The notes under the pieces were generated by a model. It was given only the letters and a program-made list of their open reading frames with translations, did not search any database and was not told the DNA's origin. A stretch of DNA of 64,000 nucleotides from Erinaceus europaeus. Lineage: Eukaryota; Chordata; Mammalia; Eulipotyphla; Erinaceidae. Both the position numbers and the translations under genes were made by a program. Within the stretch, counting starts at the first letter, position 1. The number at the start of each line of letters is the position of its first letter. Below are positions 45,193 through 57,267 of this stretch, one piece after another. Location: assembly GCF_950295315.1 (NCBI RefSeq), contig NC_080166.1:100986999-101050998 (forward strand). The letters run 5' to 3'.

Positions 45193-45455
45193 GAGTCCGG
45201 AAGTGGCGCAGCGGTTATGCGCACTTGACACAAAGTGCAAGGAGTGGTGTAAGGATCCCGGTTCTAGCCCTCGGCTCCCCACCTGCAGGTGAGTCGCTTC
45301 ATAAGCAGTGAAGCAGGTCTGCAGGCATCTTTCTCTCCTCTCTGTCTTCCCCTCCTCTCTCCATTTCTCTCTGTCCTATCCAACAATGATGACATCAAGA
45401 ACAACAATAATGACTACAACAATAAAACAACAAGGGAAACAAAAGGGAAAAATAT
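45193..45455 (+). mobile_element. SINE-A
   Basis: 'gagtccggaagtggcgcagc', 'ggttctagccctcggctccc' and 'gggaaacaaaagggaaaaat'. Flanked by 'aaacgatttggtgga' (45180) and 'aaacaatttggagga' (45461). Confidence 0.9.
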
Positions 45456-45472
45456 ATATATAAACAATTTGG

Positions 45473-45655
45473 AGGACTAGTAAGATACCTCACTTTGACA
45501 ATGTACTAGCATTGTCAAACTCATCATCCAGGCACAAGCCCACACTCTACTAAAGGGAGCTCATTGTTGTTTTCTGACTCTCTATTTGATGAAGTTTGCT
45601 CAGAGAAGTAAAGTCCCAGTGACAACCAATAAAATAGAATAAAATATAAAAGAAA
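45473..45655 (+). mobile_element. SINE-G
   Basis: 'gactagtaagatacctcact', 'gacaatgtactagcattgtc' and 'aagtttgctcagagaagtaa', A-rich tail. Old. Confidence 0.5.
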
Positions 45656-45834
45656 ATAATTTGGAGTTCAGCATCTATCATTATTTATCTATAAATCTAC
45701 TGTAGTGTTATCATACAATAAAGACTTGTAATCACCTTGTTAAGATTTTTTAAGGGGAATTTTGGACTTTAAGAATGGAGTACAATACTGTGAAAGGTAA
45801 AGACAGGAAATCTCTAAGAACTGAATTAGAGGAC

Positions 45835-46020
45835 CTGCTAGAAAATAACCCATGTAGGTCAGTGCCTGCTTTTCCTTAATGTGTGAAGTTTCTGCCCCAG
45901 CACCTGCCCAGCATATGGGGGAAGCTTCAGTGGTATGGTATATTTCCATCTCTCCTTATATCTCTCTCAAAAAATTGGTCAAAAGTGGGGCTGTCCCCAG
46001 CAACAATAGCAGCAACAAAG
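45835..46020 (+). mobile_element. SINE-G-like, old
   Basis: 'gtttctgccccagcacctgc', 'gggggaagcttcagtggtat' and 'ccttatatctctctcaaaaa'. Confidence 0.4.
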
Positions 46021-46460
46021 TATCTGAATAAATGGTTATATTAAAGTCTTACACAAGGTCTGAAGCAGAAATATTTGTGCAAGAACAACAGTTCTAGAGA
46101 ACATTTTTGTAAACATAGACATATTTTGAAATACTAAAAAAACAATATATAGAACTTTGTTGATGTCTCTTACATTTGGATAATCCTACCTCTCCAAATA
46201 CCTGGACACATCTGGTTTTCAATTTTTTTTTTATATTATCTTAACCCAAATTGTGATAAACTCTTATTAAGTTTTTTTGTAACTGTTCTCTCTGCATTCT
46301 TACTATAAATCCACTTCCTAGTCTATAAGAATGAACTAGTGCATGAATACAACAAATATCACTCCTGTGAATGTATATCATTTGAATAAGAAATTCCGAA
46401 GTCTTACTTACAATCTAGCTATGTGTAATTTCTATTTATATCATACTTCTTTCCCTTTTC
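46021..46460. other. Unique AT-rich DNA
   Basis: No recognised element. Confidence 0.4.
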
Positions 46461-46475
46461 AGCTCATAAATTCTT

Positions 46476-46744
46476 TTTTATATTTATTTATTTCCTCTTT
46501 TTGCCCTTGTTGTATTATTGTTGTTGTTACTGATGTCATCGTTGTTGGATAGGTCAGAGAGAAATGGAGAGAAGAGGGGAAGACAGAGAGGGAGAGAAAG
46601 ACACCTGTGGACCTACTTCACCACTTGTGAAGCGACTCCCCTATAGGTGGGGAGCGAGCCAGGGGCTCAAACCGGGATCCTATCGCCAGTACTTGTGCTT
46701 CATGCCACTTGCATTTAACCTGTTGCACTACCGCCCAACTCCCT
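46476..46744 (-). mobile_element. SINE-A, antisense
   Basis: Flanked by the perfect 15-bp repeat 'agctcataaattctt' (46461-46475 and 46745-46759). Tail 'tatttatttatttcctcttt' and head 'ctaccgcccaactccct' present. Recent. Confidence 0.93.
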
Positions 46745-46784
46745 AGCTCATAAATTCTTATTATGTTTTTAGTTAAGAAAATAA

Positions 46785-47500
46785 ATTGTTGCTTCACTTC
46801 AGACTGTGTCCAGAGACATTAGGAGTGGAATGACAACTCTTCAGCTTCATTATTCGGATGAGACTTTTCCTTTAATAGTATTCTCGAATTCCATTCCAGG
46901 AGGTTCACTTCCTAACAAAATCCCAAAACCTAGATATAGACTAGGTCCCGTAAGATAGAGCATATGTTCACACGTATCCATAAACCAGGGCAAAATATAT
47001 ACCTGAAAGCAAAAGTACATAATAGTCTGCAGTGAATACCCCCCAACACTCCATCTCTACTATTCCAGCCTTTAGGTCCATGACTGTTCAACAGTTTGTT
47101 TGGCTTTATATGTTAACTCTCTTTTAAGCCACCAGGTTCCAGATGCCAGCATGATGCCAACCAGACTTCCCTGGACAGAAAACCTCACCAATATGTCCTG
47201 GAGCTCTACTTCCCCAGAGCCCCACCCTACTAGAGAAAGAGAGGCAGGTTGGGAGTATGGATCTACCAGTCAAGGCCCATGCTCAGCAGGGAAGCAATTA
47301 CAGAAGTCAGACCTTCCACCTTCTGCATCCCACAATGACCTTGTGTCCATACTCCCAGAGGGATGGAGAATAAGAAAGCTATCCGGGAGGGGATGGGATG
47401 CAGAGTTCTGGTGGTGGGAATTGTTAACAGGTGGCGTTGTACCCCTGTTATCCTATGGTATTGTTAATGTCTCCTTTTTAAAATAAATTTTAAAAAACTT
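46785..47500 (+). mobile_element. L1-type 3' module 'B', 0.7-kb copy
   Basis: 'cacttcagactgtgtccaga', 'gaaagcaaaagtacataata', 'ccctactagagaaagagagg', end 'ttttaaaataaattttaaaa'. Open frame at 47100-47486 is a by-product. Confidence 0.8.
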
Positions 47501-47639
47501 AAGAAAAAAGTAAATGAATTGTAGGTTATCAAGACAGTTTATCTGTGAATGTATTTGCTTTGTCATGTGCACAAACCAGTTTAGAAGAAAGCCCCCATTG
47601 CAATAAGGCAAACTTCTGTAGTGTCTTTCCTTCTGCTGT

Positions 47640-48215
47640 TGTTCTTGTTTCTGCTCTCGCTCTAGTGCTCTGGCTTTTAGTTGGGGGTGTTTACCATATT
47701 GTCTTTAACACATAGCTACAGCATCTCATCTCCCCTTGATAGGTGTCTAGGAGACACAATGGAACCCCAATGCCCCTTTATCCTGTCTCTTTTTCTCCTT
47801 CCCCAGAGTTCTTTCCTTTGGTACACACCCAGTCTGAGATTCACCTTAACATTCTTTGTTCTTAAATTTTGCCTAAAAGTGAGAACATTTGGTATTGGTC
47901 TTTCTCTTTTTTGGTTTGCATCACACAATTTAATGTCTTTAAGTTCTGATCACAATACTTCAAAGGAGATTCCCTCATCATTTTACAGATGCAAAGTACT
48001 CCATTGTGTATATGTACCACAACTTAGCCACTAATTTGTCCTTGGGCATCTGGGTTCCTTCCAAGTTTGAGCTATTACAAATTGTGCTGCTATGAACATT
48101 GGTGTGCATAGGTATTTTGGGATGCATGTTTTGTTTTCCCTGGGCATGTCCCCAGTAAATGGTTTGCTAGGTAATAAGGTAGGTCTATTCAAACTCATTG
48201 TTCTGATGCTCTCAA
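47640..48215 (-). mobile_element. L1 3' end, antisense
   Basis: Reverse of ORF2 end and 3' UTR: 'tgcctaaaagtgagaacatt', 'ccattgtgtatatgtaccac', 'gccactaatttgtccttggg', 'gctattacaaattgtgctgc'. Stops in all frames. Confidence 0.8.
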
Positions 48216-48231
48216 TATGAACAAACTTTTT

Positions 48232-48533
48232 TTTAATTTATTTTATTTTATTTTATTTATTTATTCCCTTTTGTTGCCCTTGTTGTTTTATTGTTGTAGT
48301 TATTATTGTTGTTGTCGTTGTTGGATAGGACAGAGAGAAATGGAGAGAGGAGGGGAAGACAGAGAGAAGGAGAGAAAGACAGACACCTGCAGACCTGCTT
48401 CACCGCCTGTGAAGCGACTCCCCTGCAGGTGGGGAGCCGGGCTTCGAGCCGAGGTTCGAACCGGGATCCTTATGCCGGTCCTTGTGCTTTGCGCCACCTG
48501 CGCTTAACCAGCTGCGCTACAGCCCGACTCCCT
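48232..48533 (-). mobile_element. SINE-A, antisense, young
   Basis: Flanked by 'tgaacaaactttt' at 48218-48230 and 48534-48546. Carries a 16-bp internal duplication next to box B ('gggcttcgagccgaggttcg'), a useful marker of a subfamily. Confidence 0.93.
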
Positions 48534-48547
48534 TGAACAAACTTTTT

Positions 48548-49319
48548 GAAGCATTTATGAAAAATATGGTAGAGTCAACATCTTTATCCATCAAACTCTA
48601 ACCTGAAGGAGTGTGGGAAAAACCTACAGTATCACATCTAATTTTATTCATTCTAATTTTTTAAAGATTTTGAACATTCTACTATAAGGTTAGGATTCAT
48701 TTAGCATATAGGTAAGTAAATGGGCATATTCCAAAATCATATGCCTTGATATTTACATTACACCCTAATTCATCCTATATATCATTAAAAACGTGATGCC
48801 AAGGATTTTATTCAGTTGTAGAACACAGGAATTTAAAGTTAATCCTTGGCTGTATATATTTAATTTCTCACACTAATAAACTAATAAATAAATCTCTTAA
48901 AAATTATCTATGACCTTCCAATGTCCATGTCCAGCAGAGAAGCAATTATACAAGCCAGAACTTGTATGTGAAATGAATTCTTAATTGAGGTTCTAATTAT
49001 TTGTTAGTTTCACTGATAGATATTGCATGTCGATGGGCAACTTAACATTTCTGAGCCAATTTATTACTATGGAAAATGTATATGATCATAGATTCCACTG
49101 ATAGCTTTTGAGCATTAAATATAAAGTAAGCATAAAAGTCATTTTTCTACTGGCTGCCAAGTTATAGGTACAAATAATTATTTCTCCTTTTTTTGTTGAA
49201 AGTCATTGTTTCAACATCTCATCTCAGAGGAATTAAACTTAGAAGAAATGGAATGGAACAATTGCATATACTATTAATATACTATTAATTCAACTTTACT
49301 GAAGCTTAAAATCATATGA
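48548..49319. other. Unique AT-rich DNA
   Basis: A short piece at 48905-48965 ('gtccagcagagaagcaatta') may be a scrap of module B. Otherwise nothing recognised. Confidence 0.4.
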
Positions 49320-51290
49320 TTTAATCAGTATTGTTATTCACATTATTGCATATTGTTCTTAGGGAAACAGAAAGCAATGTATCACAAATATTTAGAATCG
49401 AGAGAAAAGAAGCAACTAGTGGTATTGCTTTATAAGATACAGCTATATATAAATGACATAAAAGATCATAAATTATAGTGAGGTCTCTCATATTATACAG
49501 CAAATCCTAACAATGGGATTTTCAACATTAACCCAATTGCCAAATAATTTGGTTATAGCTATAACTATCCATTGCATTCTTAAACCCTAAGATAGCAGGA
49601 ACCTTCCCCTTTCTCTATAAAGCCCATGTTTCTCCCAGTCTTGAAACCTCTAGGGTGAGGCCCACTTTCCCACATACTTCTCCCAATTCATACCATAATG
49701 CATCTTCTGATCCCAGCCTAATCAAAGCAACCAGTACCACCTCAGCATGTTTTACTTCAGACTGTGTCCAGAGGTGTCAGGCTTGGAATGTGAACCCACC
49801 AGCTTCATTACTCTGGTGAGACCATGCCTAGCTCACAGGACTCCTATCTCGAGTGGCGCAATGCATTTCAAGTGGTGCACTTCTTAACAAAACCTCAAAA
49901 CCTAGGTATAGACGAGGTCCCATGAGATAGGGCATATGTACCTGTATCCATAAATTAGGGGAAATATATATACCTTGAAAGGGCACAATAATTTTCAGTG
50001 AGTCAAAAAATGAAGCAAGAAAATAGAAAGAACTAAAAAGATACCATATAGTACTTAATGAAATAGTTTCTACTTAGACTTAGATACCTTCCTCACCTAC
50101 CTCCTATTACACATCCCTCAATCACTCCAAAGCTAATAGTGTGAGACAAAGTAAGGACTACAAAAGCTGAATAGGGGAGAGAATGACATAATTTAATGAT
50201 GACTCTTTAGTCACAATCAGGCCACCCCATCACCTAGGACCCTAGTCAGTGAGCCCTGGGCTTCCCACACAGACATGATGGGCCTAGAACTCTAAGAGAT
50301 CCCTCTTGCCACTGTCATTGGTCATCTCCATCAGGAACAACATGATGGACCCCTTTGTTGGCCCCCATAGGACCTTGCCCTCAATGTGGATCAATAATGG
50401 TAGGTAATGTTCCACTCTCCGAAGGGAGGTTTGATAACATATGCCCTCTACTGCCTGAGGAAGATGGGTCCTGAAATTAGTGCAGCCTGGAATATTCCTA
50501 GCCATGACCACAGAATATGAGCCCAGACCTACTGGGTTGCAGAGGTTACATAGACTCCTGTGCTGAATATAGGCCCCAGATCCAACCAGTGGGGTTTACA
50601 GTTTACAATATTTATATACTTCCCCCATATTTGAGAGCTACTTTCTCCACTGATGCATCTTTCTAGTCCTTTTACCAACTATGACACCATTTCCCCAGAC
50701 AATAACCTGGATCCACGTGAATATTAGATGTCAGCCTCAGGCAAAAACTAGTAAAGTCATGGGCTCCCTGGGAAATATCTAAAACAGCCCTACTACCTTT
50801 TTCCAAAATGGAGACCCCAATCTTCATCAGCAATATTCAGGCCTTTAGGTTCACAATTAATAAACAATTTGTTCTGCTTTATATATATTAACTCTTTTTC
50901 AGCCACCAGGTTTCAGATGATACAAGGATGACAACCCGACTTCCTTGGGGAGAGGACACCATCATGTGTCTTGGAGCCCTGCTTCCCCAGATCCCTGCCC
51001 CACTAGGGAAAGAGAGAGACAGGCTGGGAGTATGCATTGATCTGTTAATCAATGCCCATGTTCAGCAGAGAAGCAGTTACAGAATCCGGACTTTGTACCT
51101 TCTACACCCCATAATGATCCAGGTTCTATACTCCCAGAGGGATAAAGAATAGGGAAGATATCAAGGGAGGGTATTGGATATGGATCTCAGTGGGTGGGCA
51201 ATGTGTGGAAATGTACCCCTGTTATCCTATGGTCTTGGGTCTTGTCAATGTCTCCATTTTAAAGTTAAGATTAATATTAATTAATTAGTT
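49320..51290 (+). mobile_element. L1-type 3' module 'B', longest copy (about 1.95 kb)
   Basis: Shares 'agctataactatccattgca' and 'cttcagactgtgtccagagg' with the 38.3-kb copy and 'ccccagacaataacctggat' with the 35.8-kb copy. It ends with the usual 'ccactagggaaagagagaga' and 'gaagcagttacagaatc' region. Contains no ORF above 90 codons. Length well beyond usual L1 3' UTRs. Confidence 0.7.
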
Positions 51291-51334
51291 TTAAAAAGGA
51301 AATTATCCAAAAAAATAAATGTGCTGATGGGGTG

Positions 51335-51545
51335 GGGGTGAGTGATGGTGCAACTGGTTGAGCACAGGGACTACAGGGTGCAAGGAGCCAGGTTCAAGTC
51401 CGTGGTCCCCACTTGCAGATGGAAAGCTTCACAATTGGTGACAGCAGTGCTGCAGGTGTCTCTGTCTCTCTCCTTCTGTCTCCCCTTTCCCTATCAGTTT
51501 TTGGCTGTCTCTATTCAGTAAATAAAGATATATTTTTTTTAAAAA
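51335..51545 (+). mobile_element. SINE-B
   Basis: 'gatggtgcaactggttgagc', 'ggttcaagtccgtggtcccc', 'tttttggctgtctctattca' and an A-rich tail. Confidence 0.85.
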
Positions 51546-51814
51546 GTGCATTGATGAATAAAAAAAAAACCAGCATGACCACTGTGTTCAGAAGAAAAAC
51601 AAAGGGAGAGGGGCATGGATCACAGATCCTATATAGCATTATAATAATATTGGGTGTATATGAGCTAAGCTGACAAACTATGTAAAGCTAGAATAAGTAG
51701 GAATATGGGGTGCATTTTCTGCAGTATATTTTACTGGTGTTTATTTCCCTTTACAATTCTTACTTTGAAAATTCAATAGATTTGGTAATATTTTACTAGG
51801 ATGATAATAGCATT

Positions 51815-51970
51815 ATATTTATTTTATTGAGAGAGAGAGAAAGAGTGAGAGAGAGAGAGAGAGAGAGAGAACATTACTGCTCTGCTCTGGTATGTGCAGT
51901 GCCTAGAATTGACCATGACCCTCATCTTGAAATTTCTAAATGCTACACACTGGCATACCTCCTTGACTAG
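51815..51970 (-). mobile_element. SINE-C-like, antisense
   Basis: (GA)n tract, 'ctctggtatgtgcagtgcct', 'agaattgaccatgaccctca' and 'acactggcatacctcct'. Confidence 0.55.
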
Positions 51971-52560
51971 TCAGGAGTGTAACAACTTTGCTCCATGTTT
52001 TCCTGTTTACATTTTCAGTAACGTCATGTGACATTAAAATTTGTTTTATTTCTTTCAATCTCTACATCATAGTTTTCAAAAACACAAAATCTCTTCAAAA
52101 TCTGTTCTTAAAAAAAAGGGAAATTTATAAAAGATATATTTTCCAATAAAAGATACATTGACCTATATGATAGTTTTCATCATTTCATTTTGAGCCAAAT
52201 TTTGCTCAACCAAGGCAAAGAATATATACAACCTTTCCAGTTAGTGTATAAATGTCTCTATCCATCTTCATTTTTGGAAGTGTTTAATTTGAGTAAAGGA
52301 TGTTAATGGAATCCTAGCATTGGCTAGGGGATAGGAAGGTTTTTGTTTTTAAAGAAGATGGTCTACTGTTGGTTCTTCATTAGCAGCTTAATCAGAAGGA
52401 AATCCATGTCTGCAGCAGGTGTCTAACTAACTTTGTGATAAAGTAACTGTCATGGAATGAAGATTAGAGATGGAGACTATTAAACATTTTGGATAATGAT
52501 CCCCAAACTCTGAAAAAAATGAATAAATAATCCCAAAGCATGAATACTTTTGAAAAATAC
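51971..52560. other. Unique DNA (possible intron)
   Basis: No repeat recognised. Confidence 0.4.
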
Positions 52561-52668
52561 CTTTAAAATGCACAAGCTGTTGCTTCTGCATAATTTCAAC
52601 ACCGTTTGAAGTAGCACAATCAAAGGGACCCTGTTTTTCCAGATGAAACATATTGTATTGAATTTTAT
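52561..52668 (-). CDS. Candidate exon 2 of an unrecognised minus-strand gene
   Basis: A 108-bp open segment with the acceptor 'ttgcctttgcttcacttaag' (AG at 52669-52670) and donor 'aaag|gtattt' (GT at 52559-52560). It reads as 2 nt + 35 codons + 1 nt, so its start phase fits the end phase of the exon at 56384. Peptide includes 'MFHLEKQGPFDCATSNGVEI' and 'MQKQQLVHFK'. Composition is ordinary globular, with no simple repeat. No family recognised. The donor is not strong and the length is short, so chance remains possible. Confidence 0.35.
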
Positions 52669-53330
52669 CTTAAGTGAAGCAAAGGCAATTGAGGTTTCAT
52701 TTGTACAAGTTTGAAGTAACTGGTTTAAAGTTATATTCTGGCACCATAGCTCCCTCCCTAGTGGACACTGATCAAGTATTCTTTCTTTTTTCCCCGTTTT
52801 TTTTTTTTATCAAAGAGACAATATATTCAAATGGGCACTGCCAAAAATGTCTACTGTTTTCTCACATGTCTTCAATAATGTAAATTACTATGAATTTACT
52901 ATGTAAAGTGAATAAGCCAAGAAAAAGTGTAAATTAACTAAATCTAACTGTAATGCAGAATGACAAGTATAGGAATCCCAGTGAGCTAGAAATGAATAGT
53001 CACTTCACTTAAAGTCTATTTTCAGCTGCATATTGTTCATAAATTTATCCTGAGTTAGTTTCTCTGTTCTCCTAAGTGCTATTTTTCCATATGTAAATGG
53101 AACCAAACTATAATCACCTAACCATTTTTGAACAAGGGTGAAAGGATATTACCTAAATAATATTGTAATGACACTTTCTTTGTCTAAAAACATTTTAAAT
53201 TACATAAAAACATCTTATTTCCTAAACATGTCTCTCACTCATATATGTGATATAACAAATCACATATTTTAAAAATCTAATCAATTTGACCTAAAATTCT
53301 CCTTTCTTTTCCCCTTCCCTCTTTCCACCC
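52669..53330. other. Unique DNA (possible intron)
   Basis: No repeat recognised. Confidence 0.4.
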
Positions 53331-53420
53331 TTTTTTCTTTCTTCTTCTCATCTTTCTTTTCTTCCTTCCTTCCTTCCTTCCTTCATTCCTTCCTTCCTTC
53401 TTTCCTTCCTTCCTTCATTT
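53330..53420. repeat. (TTCC)n / pyrimidine tract
   Basis: About 80 bp of TTCC and TTTC units. Confidence 0.95.
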
Positions 53421-54237
53421 CCCTCTGTGCTTTTGCTTTCAAAAGTTCGTTTTTTTTAAATTGAGGTAATGTTCTACAAGCATGCATTTCTCTTAGAGTT
53501 ACAATAACACATCTCCTCTAAATATGTATTAGTACCTCCCTACCCACTACCAGTGGAGGTTTGGAAAAATTTAAATCAAAGGGAATCTTTGAGAAACTAA
53601 AAAAAGCACTGTATCCTTATCTTTCTAAAATTGCTTCTGTTTATTTGTATGTATCTTCTAAAGTGTCACAAACTTTATATAGCATACCAGATAGACAAGT
53701 TAGAACATTTGCCTTAGGAATAAAAATAAGAAAATAAAAGAAGCTATCTCAGTAAAGATACTGTATTACTAGATAAGGCTAAACTTTTAGTTGATGAAAA
53801 CAAGTTCTTGTATCAGTCTTTAGCTTCACTTTGATTTTTTAGAATGGCATTTAAGGTCTTGAAACATAGTATGATCTTATAATCTCCATTTTTAAATTCA
53901 AGTGGATAAATCCTATAGATTTATTAATGAGAAAATAGTTATATGTCCCACAGGAACACTATATTCGACCTTTGCCAATGTCTCTATAGTATTACTCACA
54001 TTTAAACTTTATTCCATGGGTCTTCTTTGAGATAGAAGAGGAAAATCCACTAGAGTTCAGAGTAATATCAGAGCTCTTCACTTCAGTCTTTTGTACAAAA
54101 GCATAAACTTGATTCTGAATTATTGTACAATATTGAGAATAGGGCTCATCCTCTAATGCCTCCTCCTCCCTTTAACACTCCTTGTGTTGGTTTTAATTTT
54201 AAATTATCAAGGAGATGATGGGTGACTAGGAAGTCTA
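53421..54237. other. Unique AT-rich DNA
   Basis: 'aaattgaggtaatgttctac' to 53560 may be a very old L1 piece. No other element seen. Confidence 0.35.
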
Positions 54238-54249
54238 AACTCACTTCTT

Positions 54250-54533
54250 TTTTAAATTTTTTAATATTTATTTATTCCCTTTTGTTGCCCTTGTTGTTTT
54301 ATTGTTGAAGTTATTATTATTGTTGTCGTCATTGTTGGATAGGACAGAGGGAAATGGAGAAAAGAGGGGAAGACAGAGAGGGGGAGAGAAAGATAGACAC
54401 CTGCAGACCTGCTTCACTGCATGTGAAGCAACTCCCCTGCAGGTGGGGAGCCAGGGCTCGAACCGGGATCCTTACTCAGATCTTTGCACTTTGCGCCACT
54501 TGTGCTTAAACCGCTGCACTACAGCCTGACTCC
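54250..54533 (-). mobile_element. SINE-A, antisense
   Basis: Complete, reversed box B 'gggctcgaaccggg' intact, head 'ctacagcctgactccc'. Flanked by 'aactcacttct' and 'aactctcttct'. Confidence 0.9.
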
Positions 54534-54544
54534 CAACTCTCTTC

Positions 54545-55727
54545 TGATATATATTTCCTCCATTCTTTCCACCAGAGAAGAATGGACAGCAACTTCTGAC
54601 GCTACTATTTTCTCCTCAAGAAATTTACTCCTATGATACTCTATTATACTATCTTCAGGTGGCAATGAATTTCATAAATGTAGATGCTTCTTTGTTTTAA
54701 AGAGGAATGTGATGCTAATTGTGTGGATACAGTCACTATACAATAAAAATTACTTTACTGACCTAGACTCCCTTGGCTTTGATTCAGAGTCCAATATGTC
54801 ATCTAAATGGCTCATGCATTTCAGAATATCTCCTCGTTCTTTTCCCTCTTTCTGGCTTACACCTTTTCTAATATATGTTTCTAAAAATTTTTAAGCATAA
54901 GCTTTGAATCTAACCCTCCTTCCTTACTGAATAGAGTTTTCCACATGCATGCAGATGGCTTTGACTCCTAAAACAGTGCTCCTAGTTCATTGGTCCAAAA
55001 GTGGGACATCCAAGCAATGACAACTGTTATAAATATGACAAAGCAAATGCACTAGCTAGATGAATTACTTTACTGACTTGCAAACTGTTCTGATAACATA
55101 TTTCCTGTCTCAAGGACTTCTCAGAGCCCATTGCTATTCACTTGATACTCTCTGGTCATCCTGTCAACTACATTAGATTAGCTCACAAGACCCTTTTTAG
55201 TGCCTGAACTTTTTTGTTCATTAGAAAGACTTACAAAAATTCAGATCTTTCCATTTCAGCCCCTGCTCCTCAAACAAATGAGAGTTTAGAGATGATAGAT
55301 GACCCCGTGTCCCTTATTAGGGCTATTGCATTCCATTAAGTGAATACCTGCTTAAAGAGACTATTTGTCACAAGGATATAATTTAACCAACCTAATACAG
55401 GGTGAAGAGAAATGTCGGAATTAGAGCAAGTACTGAGAACATGAATCAGTTTTTCCCCCCATCTAGATGTAAATGTGCTTCAAGCTATTCCTGTATTCTC
55501 ACCTAACTGTTGTACTTAACTGAAAAACCTATTTGCAGCCATTTGTGTCCATTAGCTGAAACAATTTATTAAATTGGGACTTTCATAATTATAAAATAAT
55601 AATTTTATACTTTGCTGGATTATTCTAAAATTGTAGCAAAAAGATTATTTTTTAAAATATGTTTCCCACTGTGCTTTTTGCATTGAAATTCTTAACTAAA
55701 AACTTGCAATATTACCAACAACGTGAT
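54545..55727. other. Unique DNA (possible intron)
   Basis: Moderately complex sequence without recognisable repeat or exon. Confidence 0.4.
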
Positions 55728-55729
55728 TC

Positions 55730-55825
55730 AGCAGCTGGGTGCTGGTGCATCTGATTGAGCACATACCTTACCATGTGCAAGAACCCAGGTTGCAGCACCT
55801 TCAGGGAAAAGCTTCATTACTTCCC
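55730..55825 (+). mobile_element. SINE-B, 3'-truncated
   Basis: 'ctgggtgctggtgcatctga', 'ttgagcacataccttaccat' and 'agggaaaagcttcatta', ending where the next SINE begins. Confidence 0.65.
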
Positions 55826-55834
55826 TTATTGCAA

Positions 55835-56045
55835 TATTTTATATTTTATTTTTAAATTTATTTGATAATTAAAGAAAAATCAAAAGGTAAGTGGGATATA
55901 GAGGAGGAAGAGAGACACCTACTGCACGCATGCTTCACCGCTCCTAAAGCTTCCCGCCTGTAGGTGGGGACCAGGAGCTTGAACCAGTGTTCTTGTGCAT
56001 TATAACATGTGTGCTCAACCAGGCACACCATCACCCAGATCCTAG
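55835..56045 (-). mobile_element. SINE-B, antisense
   Basis: 'actgcacgcatgcttcaccg', 'gtaggtggggaccaggagct', 'gtgctcaaccaggcacacca'. Confidence 0.8.
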
Positions 56046-56383
56046 AATAAGTTTTAATGACTACTCTTTGTTTCTGATAACTTGATATATGGATTTTCAA
56101 GTTATTATTTAAAAAGCACCAATGGTGTGTTTGTGACTCAATGTATATTCTAATATATTTCAGAAAATAAGCAAATAAATATACTTATCTACAACAGAGT
56201 TTTTTCACATAAGGAATTCAAAACAGATATAATCACAAATTAAAATAGAAAACATAAAATGTCTACCCTACCATTGAAAAAAATAATTGCCTCCAGAATA
56301 AAAATAAGTAGGCATTAAAGTTATGAAAAATTGTATTACACTTGCCTCTGAAAGCTGACTGAATCTTTTCAAAGTAGACTCAC

Positions 56384-56502
56384 CAGGCTCAAGGTCATTT
56401 ATAATGCTCTCCATTAAGTATCCAAAGGCAATTTTCTGATATTCTCTCATATGTTTTAGTCTCTCTAACAAAACTGACCCCTTGGAAGACAACTCTTTCC
56501 AT
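56384..56502 (-). CDS. Candidate exon 1 of an unrecognised minus-strand gene
   Basis: A 119-bp segment between an AG acceptor (56503-56504, 'cacttttcacatgtag') and a consensus donor 'cctg|gtgagt' (56378-56383). It reads 1 nt + 39 codons + 1 nt without a stop. The peptide starts 'WKELSSKGSVLLERLKHM' and contains 'YQKIAFGYLMESIINDLEP', helix-forming and not repeat-derived. Upstream exons must lie beyond, as there is no convincing start codon. The trailing phase matches exon 2. Best of the three exon candidates because of the GTGAGT donor. Protein not recognised. Confidence 0.42.
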
Positions 56503-57265
56503 CTACATGTGAAAAGTGCTGAATGTTTCCTTTAGTGAGATTTAAATTGCTTTTAGCAGGTCAGGTCATCTCATTTAATAGTTTCATATTACTTTATTCA
56601 GCTTGCAACCCTTAGAAACACAAAAACGGTTCATTCCAATTCTCCTTTTCAGTGGAACTTAATATTGTCCTTGGATGGTTACAAAAATTACTCCCTGGGA
56701 TAAGTGTTTTTCTGTCTCATATTCTCTACTATCTCATATAGTTGGCTCTCAATGTTGAATACAATTTGTGAATTTTAGGTCTTAAATATTAGTGATGGCA
56801 ATCTTCCCTCTACTTTTCAGAGATTTTAGCTGAAATCCTTGTAATAAAAGTTAGGTTGATGAGAAAATAAAATTATAGAAGATTTCTAGCAGGTATCCAT
56901 CATATATACATGGGAGATATATAAGGAAAAATGGATAATTCCCAAAAGTATTTTGAGATTCAGGCTTAAATACCACTTTAGTTAGAAAAGGGCAGATTCT
57001 CTTAGGAGTAAGTAAATGACTTTTAGGAAAGATGAATGGGCTATTAGAATACAGAAGTTATGACAGTTTGCAATGCTATTTGTCTGGTATGATTCAGACT
57101 TCCAGTCTCCACTCCTGTGATAAAAGTCCCTCATTCCTGGCTGTTGAAACTGTCAAGGAGGGTATTTATGATTATTGAGTTCCTTTGTGAGGTTTTGTCT
57201 GTAAGCAGATAATGGGAGGGAAAAAATGATTTCTTTTCTTTTCTTTTTCAAGTGTCTCCTGTTCA
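56503..57265. other. Unique DNA (possible intron)
   Basis: No repeat recognised. Confidence 0.4.
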
Positions 57266-57267
57266 AA

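Noticed and set aside
50284..50511. 75-codon minus-strand open frame with protein-like composition
   Set aside because: Inside the long module B copy, with no splice signals. Most likely chance.
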